Shown here: positions 1 to 8,154 of the stretch, piece after piece
Numbering within the stretch: the stretch's first letter is position 1
Layout of the letters: every line of letters begins with the position of its first letter
Assembly (NCBI RefSeq): GCF_017583045.1
Contig: NZ_JAGFBF010000006.1
Coordinates: 1-64,000 of the forward strand
From: Leucobacter tardus
GTDB taxonomy: Bacteria; Actinomycetota; Actinomycetes; Actinomycetales; Microbacteriaceae
Direction: 5' to 3'
DNA length: 64,000 bases
Translations under genes and position numbers: made by a program
The notes under the pieces: model-generated
What the model was told of the DNA's origin: nothing
The model's database searches: none
Seen by the model: only the letters and a program-made list of their open reading frames with translations

Positions 1-63
1 TGATCGATGCCGGGGATAATAAATTGGCATTTGACAATCAAGTGCACACTATTGAGTTCTCAA
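1..63 (-). promoter_or_regulatory. rRNA operon leader with boxA-like antitermination element
   Basis: Read on the minus strand, positions 63-45 give TTGAGAACTCAATAGTGTG, the element found in the leaders of actinobacterial rRNA operons just before 16S rRNA. It is followed by an AT-rich stretch typical of the pre-16S spacer. The 16S gene itself would lie beyond position 1 and is not in the window. The motif is seen directly; the assignment comes from known rrn leaders. Confidence 0.7.
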
Positions 64-117
64 GGACCAGACACCCACCGTAACCCCTCACCAGGGCATC
101 CGATAGGCAACTTGTCA

Positions 118-146
118 AGCTTACCAGGCTCTCTCACCAGCCGCAA
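118..146 (-). promoter_or_regulatory. Candidate rRNA operon promoter
   Basis: On the minus strand TTGCGG (146-141) and TAAGCT (123-118) are separated by 17 bases, about 55 bases upstream of the boxA-like element. Spacing is ideal and both hexamers are partial matches to a housekeeping promoter. Further rrn promoters may lie between here and 440; one weak candidate is TAATGT near 366-371. Confidence 0.4.
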
Positions 147-444
147 ATCTCATTCGCAGCTCATCACACCGATACTCAGACCGGCAGGCCAAAAGTTCCT
201 CACCCTGAAGTGAAGCTCTCGACCCGGAGAGCAGAAGCGGATCTCCACTGTACACCCCGACGCACACGACTCTCAAGCCATGACCGCGGATGTACCCGAA
301 GGTCCTGCTCACGATTCCGAGTGACTCACTTCCGTGTCTCACTCCGTCTCGCTGACAAGGGAATACATTACGCGGACCGTGCTCCCCACAGCAAACACCG
401 CCCGCACCCCGGGCGTGTCTCCGCACCAAACCGCGGAATTGCCC
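147..444. other. Intergenic region, no convincing gene
   Basis: This stretch separates the rRNA leader from the cyclase gene. Open frames exist on both strands, but none has a ribosome binding site with recognisable protein content. It probably holds additional rrn promoters, and the 3' end of the cyclase operon must terminate here. No strong terminator hairpin was found by eye. Confidence 0.5.
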
Positions 445-1104
445 TCAGGCAGGGCGAGCTTCGGTGTCCGCCAGCTTGGCGACCGCGCGCACCGGAGACC
501 CGTCGATTCCTCGAATATTAAGGGGAAGCAGCGAGATCTCCACCGATCCCGGGAGTGTCGTCAGGGAGGTGAGGTTCTCGACGATGACCCCGCCCCGTCC
601 GAGCCAGTACTCGTGCACCTCGAGCGCCGCCCCCGAGGACGGTCTCGTCGGATCAGGACTCAGCATGTCGACTCCGAGCACCCGCGCCCCTCGCGCCCAC
701 AGCATCTCGACCAGCGCGATCGAGAGGCCCGGGTGGGATTCCATCTGAACGGAACCGAAATGACGATCCCACCCCGTGGCGATGCAGACGATCTCCGGCA
801 GGGTGTCTGGCACGCCCCCGACGAGATCGGCGTGAGTGATGGTCGGTCCGGTCGTCGCAGTGCAGTGGAGCACGGCCGCCTGACCGATGAGAAGTGTGAG
901 CGGAAGCTCGTCGACGGTACTCCCACCCGAGATGGAGTGCGCGGGGGCGTCGATGTGCGTGCCGGTGTGGCTTCCCAGATCGAGTCTCGTGACGGCGACA
1001 CCGTCCGCCTCGACGGTCAACGCGGACGAGATGGTGACGGCGGGATCGCCCGGGTAGACCGGCATCCCGGAGGTGATGGGCTGGGTGAGGTCGATGAGAC
1101 GCAT
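445..1104 (-). CDS. Cyclase-family metal hydrolase (kynurenine formamidase-like)
   Basis: This 219-residue protein belongs to the cyclase/KynB-like metal-dependent amidohydrolases. The N-terminus carries the family pattern starting LIDLTQPI and YPGDP. The metal-binding signature HTGTHIDAPAH sits at residues 46-56, supplying two His and an Asp ligand with a further His. Members hydrolyse N-formylkynurenine, isatin or cyclic amides and imides; the substrate here is unknown. The gene starts 5 bases after the stop of an NCS1 permease and is last in an operon with a ureohydrolase. This context suggests a nitrogen-rich heterocycle or amide. KynB itself is less likely because no tryptophan catabolic genes are nearby. 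Confidence 0.85.
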   Translation of the reverse strand: MRLIDLTQPITSGMPVYPGDPAVTISSALTVEADGVAVTRLDLGSHTGTHIDAPAHSISGGSTVDELPLTLLIGQAAVLHCTATTGPTITHADLVGGVPDTLPEIVCIATGWDRHFGSVQMESHPGLSIALVEMLWARGARVLGVDMLSPDPTRPSSGAALEVHEYWLGRGGVIVENLTSLTTLPGSVEISLLPLNIRGIDGSPVRAVAKLADTEARPA

Positions 1105-1109
1105 GGTCG

Positions 1110-2534
1110 TCAGTGCTCGAGACGCAACGCTGCGGTCTGGTCTGCACCGTCGAGCAGATGCCCGGTCGGCGCACTGTCCCGGGGGTCGCGCAGCCGCATG
1201 CCACGCACCCGTCCGAACGCCGCCATGAGCGCCAGGTACAGAGCGAAGCTCAGCACGAAGGCGGGGATGTTCGCTCCGATCGGGCTCGCAGTGACGTAGG
1301 CCAGCACATATGAGACCGCCGCACCGACGATCCAGACGAGGACGGCGATCCAGTTCGCTCCGCCGAGGTACCAGTACCGGCTTCCCGGTCGCTCATGCAG
1401 CAGCTGCCGAGAGTACCCCCGCCGCTTCAGCACGTAGTAGTCGGCGATCATGATGGCGAACACCGGGACGAAGAACGCGCTGATCACGAAGAGGAAGTCG
1501 GTGAACTGATCGAGGAGACCGAGGAATGTCGATCCGATGATGGAGATGGTGCCGAGCACGATCGCGGTCGGAAGGAACCTGAGGTGCCACCGGGATTGCG
1601 CGTTCACCACGGAGGTCACCATCCCGAAGACCACCATCGTGTTGGTCGCCATGACCGAGAGGAAGATCGCGACGCCCAACGGCCACCCGAACTCCGCGAC
1701 GATGACGGTCGGATCGAATGCGATCGCATCGTCACCGCGCAGCAGCACCGCGCTGAACGCGACGAGACCGAGGAACATCGAGATCGTCGTCGAGAGCGTG
1801 TAGCCAACGCCGGCTCCGACGACGCCGGCGACGCTGCTGCGCGCATGACGATTCATGTCCGCCGAGAGCACGGTCCACGAGATCGCGGTCGCGATGACCA
1901 GGTCGAGGGTGACCAGGGGCGATCCGCCGAGCTCGGGATCGACGGGGATCGCGGCGAAATCTCCGGGGGCGAACGTACCGAACGCCGCCACGAACACGAA
2001 CCCCATGACCACGAGAATGAGGACCGCGAGCCACGGCTCGACGCGCGAGATCCCGGTGTGCCCGAAAATCGCCAGGACGACGACGATCCCCTGGCACAGT
2101 GCCGAGAAGAGCGCCGGGTTCGAGAAGCCGGTCGCCGAGAACACGAGGGCGTTCACCGTCACTCCGGCAAGCATCGCCTGCACCCAACTCCAGCCCATGA
2201 GCACGACCAGGTTGGCTGCAGCCGGAAGCAGACTCCCCCGGATGCCGAACGACCCGCGCGTGAGCGCCATCGTCGGCAACCCGGTTCTCGTCCCCATGTT
2301 GCCGACGAGCACGAGCACCCCGACACCGATGAGCGTGCCGACCACGATCATCGTCGTCGCGACCGCGAAGCTGACGCCCGGCACGAACAGTGTGCCGGTG
2401 AGCAGGGTCGTCACGACCAGGTTCGCGGCGAGCCAGATCATGCCGATCCGGAACGGGCCCTGGGTGCCGCGCACCGGTCCGGCCGATCCCTCGGCTCCAT
2501 CGAGGTTGACCGCCATGGTCTCCGGACTCGTCAT
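1110..2534 (-). CDS. NCS1-family nucleobase/hydantoin-type permease
   Basis: This 474-residue integral membrane protein has about twelve hydrophobic segments from residue 30 to 445. It has the NCS1 (purine-cytosine permease) arrangement, with an early glycine-rich helix (MALTRGSFGIRGS) and the conserved IADYYVLKRRG stretch near residue 360. NCS1 carriers are cation symporters for nucleobases, allantoin, hydantoins and related compounds. It lies between a ureohydrolase and a cyclase-family hydrolase, so it likely imports their substrate. The start is supported by a purine-rich GGGGGAA sequence just upstream of ATG. Substrate is not deducible from sequence alone. Confidence 0.85.
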   Translation of the reverse strand: MTSPETMAVNLDGAEGSAGPVRGTQGPFRIGMIWLAANLVVTTLLTGTLFVPGVSFAVATTMIVVGTLIGVGVLVLVGNMGTRTGLPTMALTRGSFGIRGSLLPAAANLVVLMGWSWVQAMLAGVTVNALVFSATGFSNPALFSALCQGIVVVLAIFGHTGISRVEPWLAVLILVVMGFVFVAAFGTFAPGDFAAIPVDPELGGSPLVTLDLVIATAISWTVLSADMNRHARSSVAGVVGAGVGYTLSTTISMFLGLVAFSAVLLRGDDAIAFDPTVIVAEFGWPLGVAIFLSVMATNTMVVFGMVTSVVNAQSRWHLRFLPTAIVLGTISIIGSTFLGLLDQFTDFLFVISAFFVPVFAIMIADYYVLKRRGYSRQLLHERPGSRYWYLGGANWIAVLVWIVGAAVSYVLAYVTASPIGANIPAFVLSFALYLALMAAFGRVRGMRLRDPRDSAPTGHLLDGADQTAALRLEH

Positions 2535-2560
2535 GATTCCCCCGCTCGTGCCGAACCGTG

Positions 2561-3508
2561 TCAGACCCGCGCCGCCATCGCGCTCACGAGCTCGTATACG
2601 ACGTGGCTTGCCGCCACCGCCGTGATCTGCGCATGATCGTACGCCGGCGCGACCTCGACGACGTCCGCGCCGACGATGTGCAGATCAGCGAGCCCGCGGA
2701 TCAGACGCAGCATCTCGCGACTGGTCAGTCCCCCGGCCTCCGGCGTACCCGTGCCCGGCGCATGAGCGGGATCGAGCACGTCGATATCGATCGAGATGTA
2801 CAGCGGCTTGTCACCCACCCGATCCCTGATCCGCCGCAGCGCGGCGGGCACGCCCTCCTCCTCGATGAACTCGCTCGTCACGATCTGGAACCCGAGTTTC
2901 GCGTCGTCGTCGAGGTCGCCCTTGCCGTACAACGGGCCGCGAGTGCCGCCGTGCATACTCGCGGTGAGATCGATCAGCCCCTCCTCAGACGCCCGGCGGA
3001 ACGGGGTCCCGTGCGTGGTCGGCGCACCGAAGTAGGTGTCCCAGGTATCGAGGTGGGCGTCGAAGTGCAGCACCGCCACCGGACCGTGCTTCTTGTTGAT
3101 CGCCCGCAGCAGCGGCAACGCGATCGTGTGATCGCCGCCGATCGTGACGATCTTGTCGACCTGCTCTCCGAGCTCGGTGGCGGCGTCATCGACCTGCTGC
3201 ACCGCCTCATCCAGATTGAACGGGTTCGCGACGATGTCACCCGCGTCGACGACCTGGACGCTCGCGAACGGGGACACGTCCTGCGCCGGGTTGTACGGAC
3301 GCAGCAGGCGCGACGCATCGCGCACGTGGTTCGGCCCGAATCGTGCGCCGGGCCGGTAGCTCACGCCGGTATCGAACGGCACGCCGACGATCGCGATGTC
3401 GGCCTCGGGCACATCCTCGATGCGGGGCAGCTTCGCAAAGGTGGCGAGACCGGCGTACCGGGGTGTCTTGCTGGCATCGACCGGGCCCTGGGGGGTGTGA
3501 GCGGACAC
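2561..3508 (-). CDS. speB: Agmatinase-family ureohydrolase
   Basis: This 315-residue enzyme is of the arginase/agmatinase superfamily, which splits a guanidino group to urea with a binuclear Mn or Ni centre. The ligands are visible: H127 in GGDHT, D150/H152/D154 in DAHLD, and D241/D243 in SIDIDVLDP. It is the first gene of the operon with an NCS1 permease and a cyclase-family hydrolase, and diverges from an XRE-cupin regulator. Agmatinase is the default name. Guanidinobutyrase, guanidinopropionase or guanidine-type hydrolases share these motifs, and the NCS1 partner makes a small guanidino or heterocyclic substrate plausible. Start is GTG preceded by GAAGGGAAGGG. Confidence 0.85.
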   Translation of the reverse strand: MSAHTPQGPVDASKTPRYAGLATFAKLPRIEDVPEADIAIVGVPFDTGVSYRPGARFGPNHVRDASRLLRPYNPAQDVSPFASVQVVDAGDIVANPFNLDEAVQQVDDAATELGEQVDKIVTIGGDHTIALPLLRAINKKHGPVAVLHFDAHLDTWDTYFGAPTTHGTPFRRASEEGLIDLTASMHGGTRGPLYGKGDLDDDAKLGFQIVTSEFIEEEGVPAALRRIRDRVGDKPLYISIDIDVLDPAHAPGTGTPEAGGLTSREMLRLIRGLADLHIVGADVVEVAPAYDHAQITAVAASHVVYELVSAMAARV

Positions 3509-3533
3509 GTGTCCCTTCCCTTCAAGTTGTCAT

Positions 3534-3562
3534 ATAGTAAACAGAAGAACTCTGTAGGTGAA
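3534..3562 (-). promoter_or_regulatory. Candidate promoter of the ureohydrolase operon
   Basis: On the minus strand TACTAT (3539-3534) is preceded by 17 bases and TTCACC (3562-3557). The 49-bp gap between the divergent genes is notably AT-rich against its surroundings. The sequence TGTCATATAGTAAACA (3529-3544) has TGT and ACA ends, as an imperfect operator might. It would suit control by the adjacent XRE-cupin protein. Confidence 0.4.
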
Positions 3563-3569
3563 CAATCTC

Positions 3570-4166
3570 ATGATAGGGATCCCGATGCGTCCAGTCCACC
3601 CCACTGCCGGGCAGCAGCCGGTACGGATCGGCGCGCGACTGCGCGCGTCACGTCTCGCGCAGGGGCTCACCCTCGAACAGCTCGCCGCTGCCACGCAGGT
3701 GACCAAGGGGTTCCTCAGTCGTGTGGAACGCGACGACACCCAGCCCAGTCTCACCTCGCTCGTGCAGATCTGCGAAGCGCTCTCGCTTCCCATCGGCAGC
3801 CTGTTCGAAGCGCCCGATGTACAGCGGCTCTCGTTGGACGATGCTCCGCGCATCAACATGGGCGGTCGCGGTGCCGACGAACGCCTGGTGACGCCCCGCA
3901 GCGAGGAGCGCCTCCAGGTCATCCACTCGACCCTCGCACCGGACGCCGACGGGGGCGACGAGCTCTACACCGTGAACTGCAGCGTCGAGGTGCTGCACCT
4001 CATCAGCGGCGAACTCACGGTCTCGTTCAACGACCGGATCGAAGAACTCGTCGCGGGTGACACGCTGACGTTTCCCGGTAATACGCCTCACAACTGGCGG
4101 GCGGGCCCTCGGGGTGCGACCACGGTGTGGACCCTGGTGCCCGCGGCATGGAGCGGAGCGGGGTGA
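3570..4166 (+). CDS. XRE-family transcriptional regulator with C-terminal cupin
   Basis: The protein has an N-terminal Cro/C1-type helix-turn-helix (about residues 18-75, LTLEQLAAATQVTKGFLSRVER) and a C-terminal cupin_2 domain (about 115-190). This is the layout of PuuR-like regulators of polyamine and amino-acid catabolism that sense a small ligand. ATG 3570 has AGGTG 9 bases upstream and gives 198 residues; ATG 3585 with AGGG upstream is also possible, as is GTG 3558. It is transcribed away from the ureohydrolase-permease-cyclase operon and is its probable regulator. The link to guanidino/amine catabolism is inference from PuuR-type relatives. Confidence 0.85.
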   Translation: MIGIPMRPVHPTAGQQPVRIGARLRASRLAQGLTLEQLAAATQVTKGFLSRVERDDTQPSLTSLVQICEALSLPIGSLFEAPDVQRLSLDDAPRINMGGRGADERLVTPRSEERLQVIHSTLAPDADGGDELYTVNCSVEVLHLISGELTVSFNDRIEELVAGDTLTFPGNTPHNWRAGPRGATTVWTLVPAAWSGAG

Positions 4167-4172
4167 TCCCGA

Positions 4173-5291
4173 TCAGTCGTCGAAGACGATGACGCTGCGC
4201 GTCCGCTCCCCGCGACGCATGGCGTCGAACGCGTCGTCGACCTGATCGAGACGGATCGTGGTGCTGATGAGCGCGTCGACCGGAAACGACCCTGCCAGGT
4301 AGGCCCGTGCGATCCGCGGGAAGTCGCGCGCCGGCACCAGGCCGCCGTAGTTCGACCCGATCAGCGTCTTTCCGTCGTACGCGAGCTGCAGTCCGTCGAT
4401 CATCAGCGGCTGATCTTCGGGCGGAAGCCCGACGAAGACGCCGCGACCACCCGGGCGGATGAGGCCGGGCAGCTGCTCCATCGTCTGCACCCGACCGATG
4501 GCTTCGAAGGCGACATCCGCGCCACCGCCAGTGATCTCGGAGATCCGATCGCCGAGATCGGTTCCCCCGATCACGGTGTGGGTCGCACCCGCACGCTCGG
4601 CCTCTGCGAGTTTCTGCTCGGAGATGTCGACCGCCACGATCGGCGTCGCACCCGCGAGCCGCAGTGCCGCGATGATCGAAAGTCCGACGCCGCCGGCTCC
4701 GACCACCACCGCCGACTCTCCCGCCAGCACCTTCCCGTTGTTCACGACTGCTCCGTACCCTGTGCCGGCCGAACAGCCGATCAGGCTCGCCACGGCGAAG
4801 GGAACGCGGGAATCGATGCGGATCGCCGCGAACTCGGGCACGACGATGTACTCGCTCATGGCACCGACGGCCAGGTACGGGTAGGCGGCGGATCGATCGC
4901 GGTCCGTCCAGCGCGTCGTTCCGTCGGGCAGCAGCGAATCGTTCGACTGCGCATACCGGCACGCCCACGGCTTTCCGCTCGCGCATTCGCCGCACCGCTG
5001 ACACGCCTGATGCCAGGCGATGACCACGTGGTCGCCGACGGCGAGGTGGGTGACACCGGGTCCGACCGCCTCGATGACGCCCGCCGCCTCGTGGCCCATG
5101 ACTGCGGGAAGCGGCACCTGCCACTCCCCGTCGAGCACGTGACGGTCCGATCCGCAGACGCCTGCGGCACGCACGCGCACGCGCACTTCGCCCTGCCACG
5201 GTGGATCGAGACGGAGCGTTTCGACCTCGGTCCGCCCGTCGGCGTCGCCGCGATAGACGGCCGCTCGCACGTCGATGGTCTGAGCCTGCAT
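4173..5291 (-). CDS. Zinc-dependent alcohol dehydrogenase (MDR family)
   Basis: This 372-residue medium-chain dehydrogenase has the catalytic zinc Cys46 and His67-Glu68 (GHE), structural-zinc cysteines 97, 100, 103 and 111, and the NAD-binding GAGGVG at 198-203. It oxidises an alcohol or reduces an aldehyde with NAD; the substrate is unknown. Its ATG overlaps the stop of the upstream NCS1 permease (TAATG) with GGGAGGAAG as ribosome binding site, so the two are translationally coupled. The product transported by the permease may feed this enzyme, but that is inference. It ends 6 bases from the convergent XRE-cupin gene. Confidence 0.88.
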   Translation of the reverse strand: MQAQTIDVRAAVYRGDADGRTEVETLRLDPPWQGEVRVRVRAAGVCGSDRHVLDGEWQVPLPAVMGHEAAGVIEAVGPGVTHLAVGDHVVIAWHQACQRCGECASGKPWACRYAQSNDSLLPDGTTRWTDRDRSAAYPYLAVGAMSEYIVVPEFAAIRIDSRVPFAVASLIGCSAGTGYGAVVNNGKVLAGESAVVVGAGGVGLSIIAALRLAGATPIVAVDISEQKLAEAERAGATHTVIGGTDLGDRISEITGGGADVAFEAIGRVQTMEQLPGLIRPGGRGVFVGLPPEDQPLMIDGLQLAYDGKTLIGSNYGGLVPARDFPRIARAYLAGSFPVDALISTTIRLDQVDDAFDAMRRGERTRSVIVFDD

Positions 5292-6775
5292 TACTTCCTC
5301 CCGGCGGCCGCGAAGGTGTCGATGTCGCGGTACGCGCCGCGGCCGCGGCGCACGTACAGCACGTTCGTCAAGACGACGTGCGCCACCATGGCGATGACGA
5401 CCGTCGGAATCGTCGCCGTCGCGTAGGCGAAGATCGCCTGGGTCTCGAGCGTGATCGGGTTGTAGATCCAGAGGTAGAACGCCGACGCGATCACGACGGC
5501 GGCCATCGCTGCCACATTCACGCCGCCGGTGAACCGCATCGGGTCATCAGCGCCGCTGGCGTAGAGGGCGCGCAGCGAGATCCGCTGACGACGCACGATG
5601 AAATAATCGGCGATGATCACCCCGCACAGTGCGGCGATGAAGGCGCCCGAGATGACCACGAAGGTCATGAACTTCTCGTACATGAAGCCGGGGAAGAAGC
5701 TGAGGATCGCCGGGAGCACGAGGAATCCGGCGCAGAGCAGAGGCCAGCGCACACGGGTGAGCACCTCACCGCTCGACTGCTTCACTGCGAGCACCGTCGA
5801 GTACGCGATGGACGCCATGCTCGTCACGTTCGCGAAGCCGACGAAGAGCAGTGTCAACACGCCCAGAATCGGACCGCCGAGCGGCACCATCCACGCCGTC
5901 GGATCCGCCTCGCCGATCATGAGCGCCGCGGCCATTCCGACGATCTGCGCCGCGACGGTGCCGAGAATGATGCCGCCGTAGGCGGGCCACAGTGCCGCCC
6001 GGGGGCCGCGGGTCAGTCGCGATAGGGATCCCATGACCGGCCACCAGGAGAGGCCTGCGCCGAGATTGAATTCGACCGCCATCATGAAGTTCAGCTGCTC
6101 GTTCTCGAACGGCGCCATGGGAGGTGCGGCGAGCAGATCGCTCCAGGAGTGCTGCGACATCAGCAGCACCATCATGGCGGTGACGATGACGATCAGTCCG
6201 GGGGCGACGAAGCGGTTGAGCTTGCTGATCGTGACCGGACCGCGCGAGAGCACGATCCATCCGACGAAGATGGCGGCGAGTGCGAAGACCGTCACGAGCG
6301 GCCCGAACGTATCGAGCCCCGCTCCGAACGCCTGATTCGAGATCTCGGTGAAGGCGCGTCCGAACATGACGCCGAGCAGCGAGGTCCACCCCATTTCGAC
6401 GAGGAGGACGACCGTGAACACCACGATGCCGACGCCGACGATGCCGAACACCGATTTGAGGGCACGATACTGCTCGACGCCGAGACGCTGACTGAGCATC
6501 ACGCTGCCGAGCGCCATGATCGCCAGACCGAGGCTGTTGCCGATGAGCATCGCTGCGATGCCATCGGTGAACCCGACGAGGAGTACCGTCGATCCTCCGG
6601 TCAGGAACGCCCATGTCGCGATCGCGAGGCTGATGGTGACCCAACTGAAGTCACCCGCGCGCCACACTCGCTCGGCTTTCAGTAGCGGAAGCGACCCGAA
6701 CGTCGCCTCGCGGGCCACGGCCTGCTCGACGCGCACCGCCTGCGTCTCGGTCGTCTCGTGCTTCGCGGAGTTCAC
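5291..6775 (-). CDS. NCS1-family permease (cytosine/purine permease type)
   Basis: This membrane protein of 494 residues has about twelve helices starting near residue 45 and a hydrophilic N-terminus. The family features include a Gly-rich segment (LIGNSLGLAIMALGS) and IADYFIVRRQRISL near residue 395. A longer in-frame start exists upstream, but the GTG at 6775 is preferred. It overlaps the TGA of a 56-residue gene (GTGA), and the extra upstream residues are not protein-like. Transported substrate is unknown. It is followed by a coupled alcohol dehydrogenase and lies opposite an Lrp-type regulator. Confidence 0.82.
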   Translation of the reverse strand: MNSAKHETTETQAVRVEQAVAREATFGSLPLLKAERVWRAGDFSWVTISLAIATWAFLTGGSTVLLVGFTDGIAAMLIGNSLGLAIMALGSVMLSQRLGVEQYRALKSVFGIVGVGIVVFTVVLLVEMGWTSLLGVMFGRAFTEISNQAFGAGLDTFGPLVTVFALAAIFVGWIVLSRGPVTISKLNRFVAPGLIVIVTAMMVLLMSQHSWSDLLAAPPMAPFENEQLNFMMAVEFNLGAGLSWWPVMGSLSRLTRGPRAALWPAYGGIILGTVAAQIVGMAAALMIGEADPTAWMVPLGGPILGVLTLLFVGFANVTSMASIAYSTVLAVKQSSGEVLTRVRWPLLCAGFLVLPAILSFFPGFMYEKFMTFVVISGAFIAALCGVIIADYFIVRRQRISLRALYASGADDPMRFTGGVNVAAMAAVVIASAFYLWIYNPITLETQAIFAYATATIPTVVIAMVAHVVLTNVLYVRRGRGAYRDIDTFAAAGRK

Positions 6776-6942
6776 AGCGCCGATCCGATCCAGGCAATGG
6801 CGGTGATGCCGAGCACGACGCCGAGAAACCACCCGAGACTCCTGCCGCCGAGTGCGGCATGGACCGGGTCTGCGGCCTCCACGGATTCGAGTTCGATCAA
6901 CCGGCGCTCCAGCTCGTCGTCGAGCTGACTCTGATGATTCAT
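6772..6942 (-). CDS. Small single-TM protein coupled to NCS1 permease
   Basis: This is a 56-residue open frame starting MNHQSQLDDELERR and ending WIGSAL. An acidic amphipathic N-terminal half (residues 7-25) is followed by one predicted membrane helix (about 35-54). AGGAGGT stands 9 bases before the ATG, one of the best ribosome binding sites in the window. Its TGA overlaps the GTG of the downstream permease, so translation is coupled. It is the first gene after the operon promoter at 6990-7018. No known family is recognised; an accessory subunit of the carrier is the simplest idea. Confidence 0.7.
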   Translation of the reverse strand: MNHQSQLDDELERRLIELESVEAADPVHAALGGRSLGWFLGVVLGITAIAWIGSAL

Positions 6943-6989
6943 GGGGTCCGACCTCCTTGTGACCCGCCACTGCGGCGTAGAACATCGTC

Positions 6990-7018
6990 AGCCTAAGTGG
7001 GTCGACCGACGCGCACAA
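6990..7018 (-). promoter_or_regulatory. Promoter of the small-TM/NCS1/dehydrogenase operon
   Basis: TTGTGC (7018-7013) and TAGGCT (6995-6990) on the minus strand are separated by exactly 17 bases. The -10 ends 47 bases before the 56-residue gene. The intergenic region facing the Lrp-type regulator is AT-richer than its flanks. Confidence 0.55.
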
Positions 7019-7094
7019 CACAGAACAACACCACACACCGTAGTGATCTGCACAATCGTACCTATCGGGCACACAAAGCGATGCAATGTCCGCC

Positions 7095-7100
7095 TAGAAT
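7095..7100 (+). promoter_or_regulatory. Candidate -10 of Lrp/AsnC regulator gene
   Basis: TAGAAT on the plus strand gives a transcript start near 7107 and a leader of about 60 bases before the ATG at 7168. No clear -35 is visible 17 bases upstream, as would be expected for an activated or autoregulated promoter. Confidence 0.35.
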
Positions 7101-7167
7101 GAGCAATGACTGCATATTTGCCCGCTCGCGGTCTGCCGATCCGCGTACGATTGCCCGAGGTGACGTC

Positions 7168-8154
7168 ATGGATACCGATGATCTGCGACTCGGAGTGCTC
7201 CGCGAACTGCGCGACAACGGACGAGCGAGTTACGCCCGCATCGCCGAGCGACTCGGGGTCACCCGGCGACAGGTGACTCAGACCGTGCAGGGCGCGCTCG
7301 ACCGCGACGAGCTGCGGCTCGCAGTCTCCATCAGCCCGGACCTCATGGGGCTCGAACGCTTCGCCTACCTGCAGATCGCTGTCGACGGACCGGTGGCGCC
7401 GGTGCGCGACGCACTTGTCGCCATGCCCGAGACCACGTTCGTGGCGGTGATCAGCGGTGGCTTCGCGCTCGACGCCGAGATCCGCGTCGGCGCCGATCCC
7501 CATCTGCGACAGACCGTCGATGCCGTCCGCAGCCTGCCCCAGGTGCTGAACATCCGCACGCACATGTACGAGTCCATCGAAGTGAACCTCTTCTCACCGC
7601 TCTGGGCCCGTCGCACCCGCTTTCAAGTGGATGATGCCGACCGCGCCATCGTCCGTCACCTACAGGCCGACGGTCGTGCCTCGTTTCGTGAACTCGGGGC
7701 CGCCGCCGGCGTCTCACCGAGCGGGGCGCGACTGCGCTTCGAGCGCCTGGTCGAGCACGGAGCGATCAAGGTCGTGGGAATACCCGTGCGCGGCACCCAC
7801 CTCACCGGCGCCTCTCTCGGGGTGGGCATCCACGTGCACGGGCGCATCGACGACGCGGTCGCACGCGTCCGTGCGCTCGAACCCGAATTTCTCGCCGTGA
7901 CGGTCGGCACCTTCGACATGATCGCCACCATCTCCACCGACAGCACGGAGGAGCTGCTCGAGGTGATGGATCGACTGCGCGGCTTCGACGAGGTATCCGG
8001 TGTGGAGTCCTGGTCGAATCTGCGCATCGTGAAGGAGCAGTACGGCGAGGGCGACCGCCTCAGCGCCAGTCCGCGTACCGGTCTGGCCGGCGATCCCGCA
8101 GGTAGTCCGCAGCGTGCGGCGACCGCTCCTCCGGGCCGGGAACGTCGGCGATGA
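7168..8154 (+). CDS. Lrp/AsnC-type regulator with duplicated domains
   Basis: This 328-residue protein carries two AsnC-type helix-turn-helix units (about residues 5-55 and 155-205), each followed by a RAM-like ligand domain. It is therefore a tandem duplication of the usual 150-residue Lrp layout. The ATG at 7168 has GAGGTG 5 bases upstream; earlier in-frame starts lack support. It diverges from the small-TM/NCS1/dehydrogenase operon and probably controls it in response to a small metabolite. The last 32 residues are Pro/Arg/Ala-rich, look unstructured, and overlap the 3' end of the convergent nitrilase gene by 95 bases. Confidence 0.85.
   Translation: MDTDDLRLGVLRELRDNGRASYARIAERLGVTRRQVTQTVQGALDRDELRLAVSISPDLMGLERFAYLQIAVDGPVAPVRDALVAMPETTFVAVISGGFALDAEIRVGADPHLRQTVDAVRSLPQVLNIRTHMYESIEVNLFSPLWARRTRFQVDDADRAIVRHLQADGRASFRELGAAAGVSPSGARLRFERLVEHGAIKVVGIPVRGTHLTGASLGVGIHVHGRIDDAVARVRALEPEFLAVTVGTFDMIATISTDSTEELLEVMDRLRGFDEVSGVESWSNLRIVKEQYGEGDRLSASPRTGLAGDPAGSPQRAATAPPGRERRR

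Noticed and set aside
334-1299. 321-codon plus-strand frame opposite the cyclase gene
   Set aside because: Antisense to a clear cyclase-family gene with the HTGTHIDAPAH motif; no domain content.
7106-7274. 56-codon frame starting just after TAGAAT, upstream of and out of frame with the Lrp-type gene
   Set aside because: It overlaps the regulator N-terminus out of frame and lacks protein-like composition; the TAGAAT is better explained as the regulator promoter.
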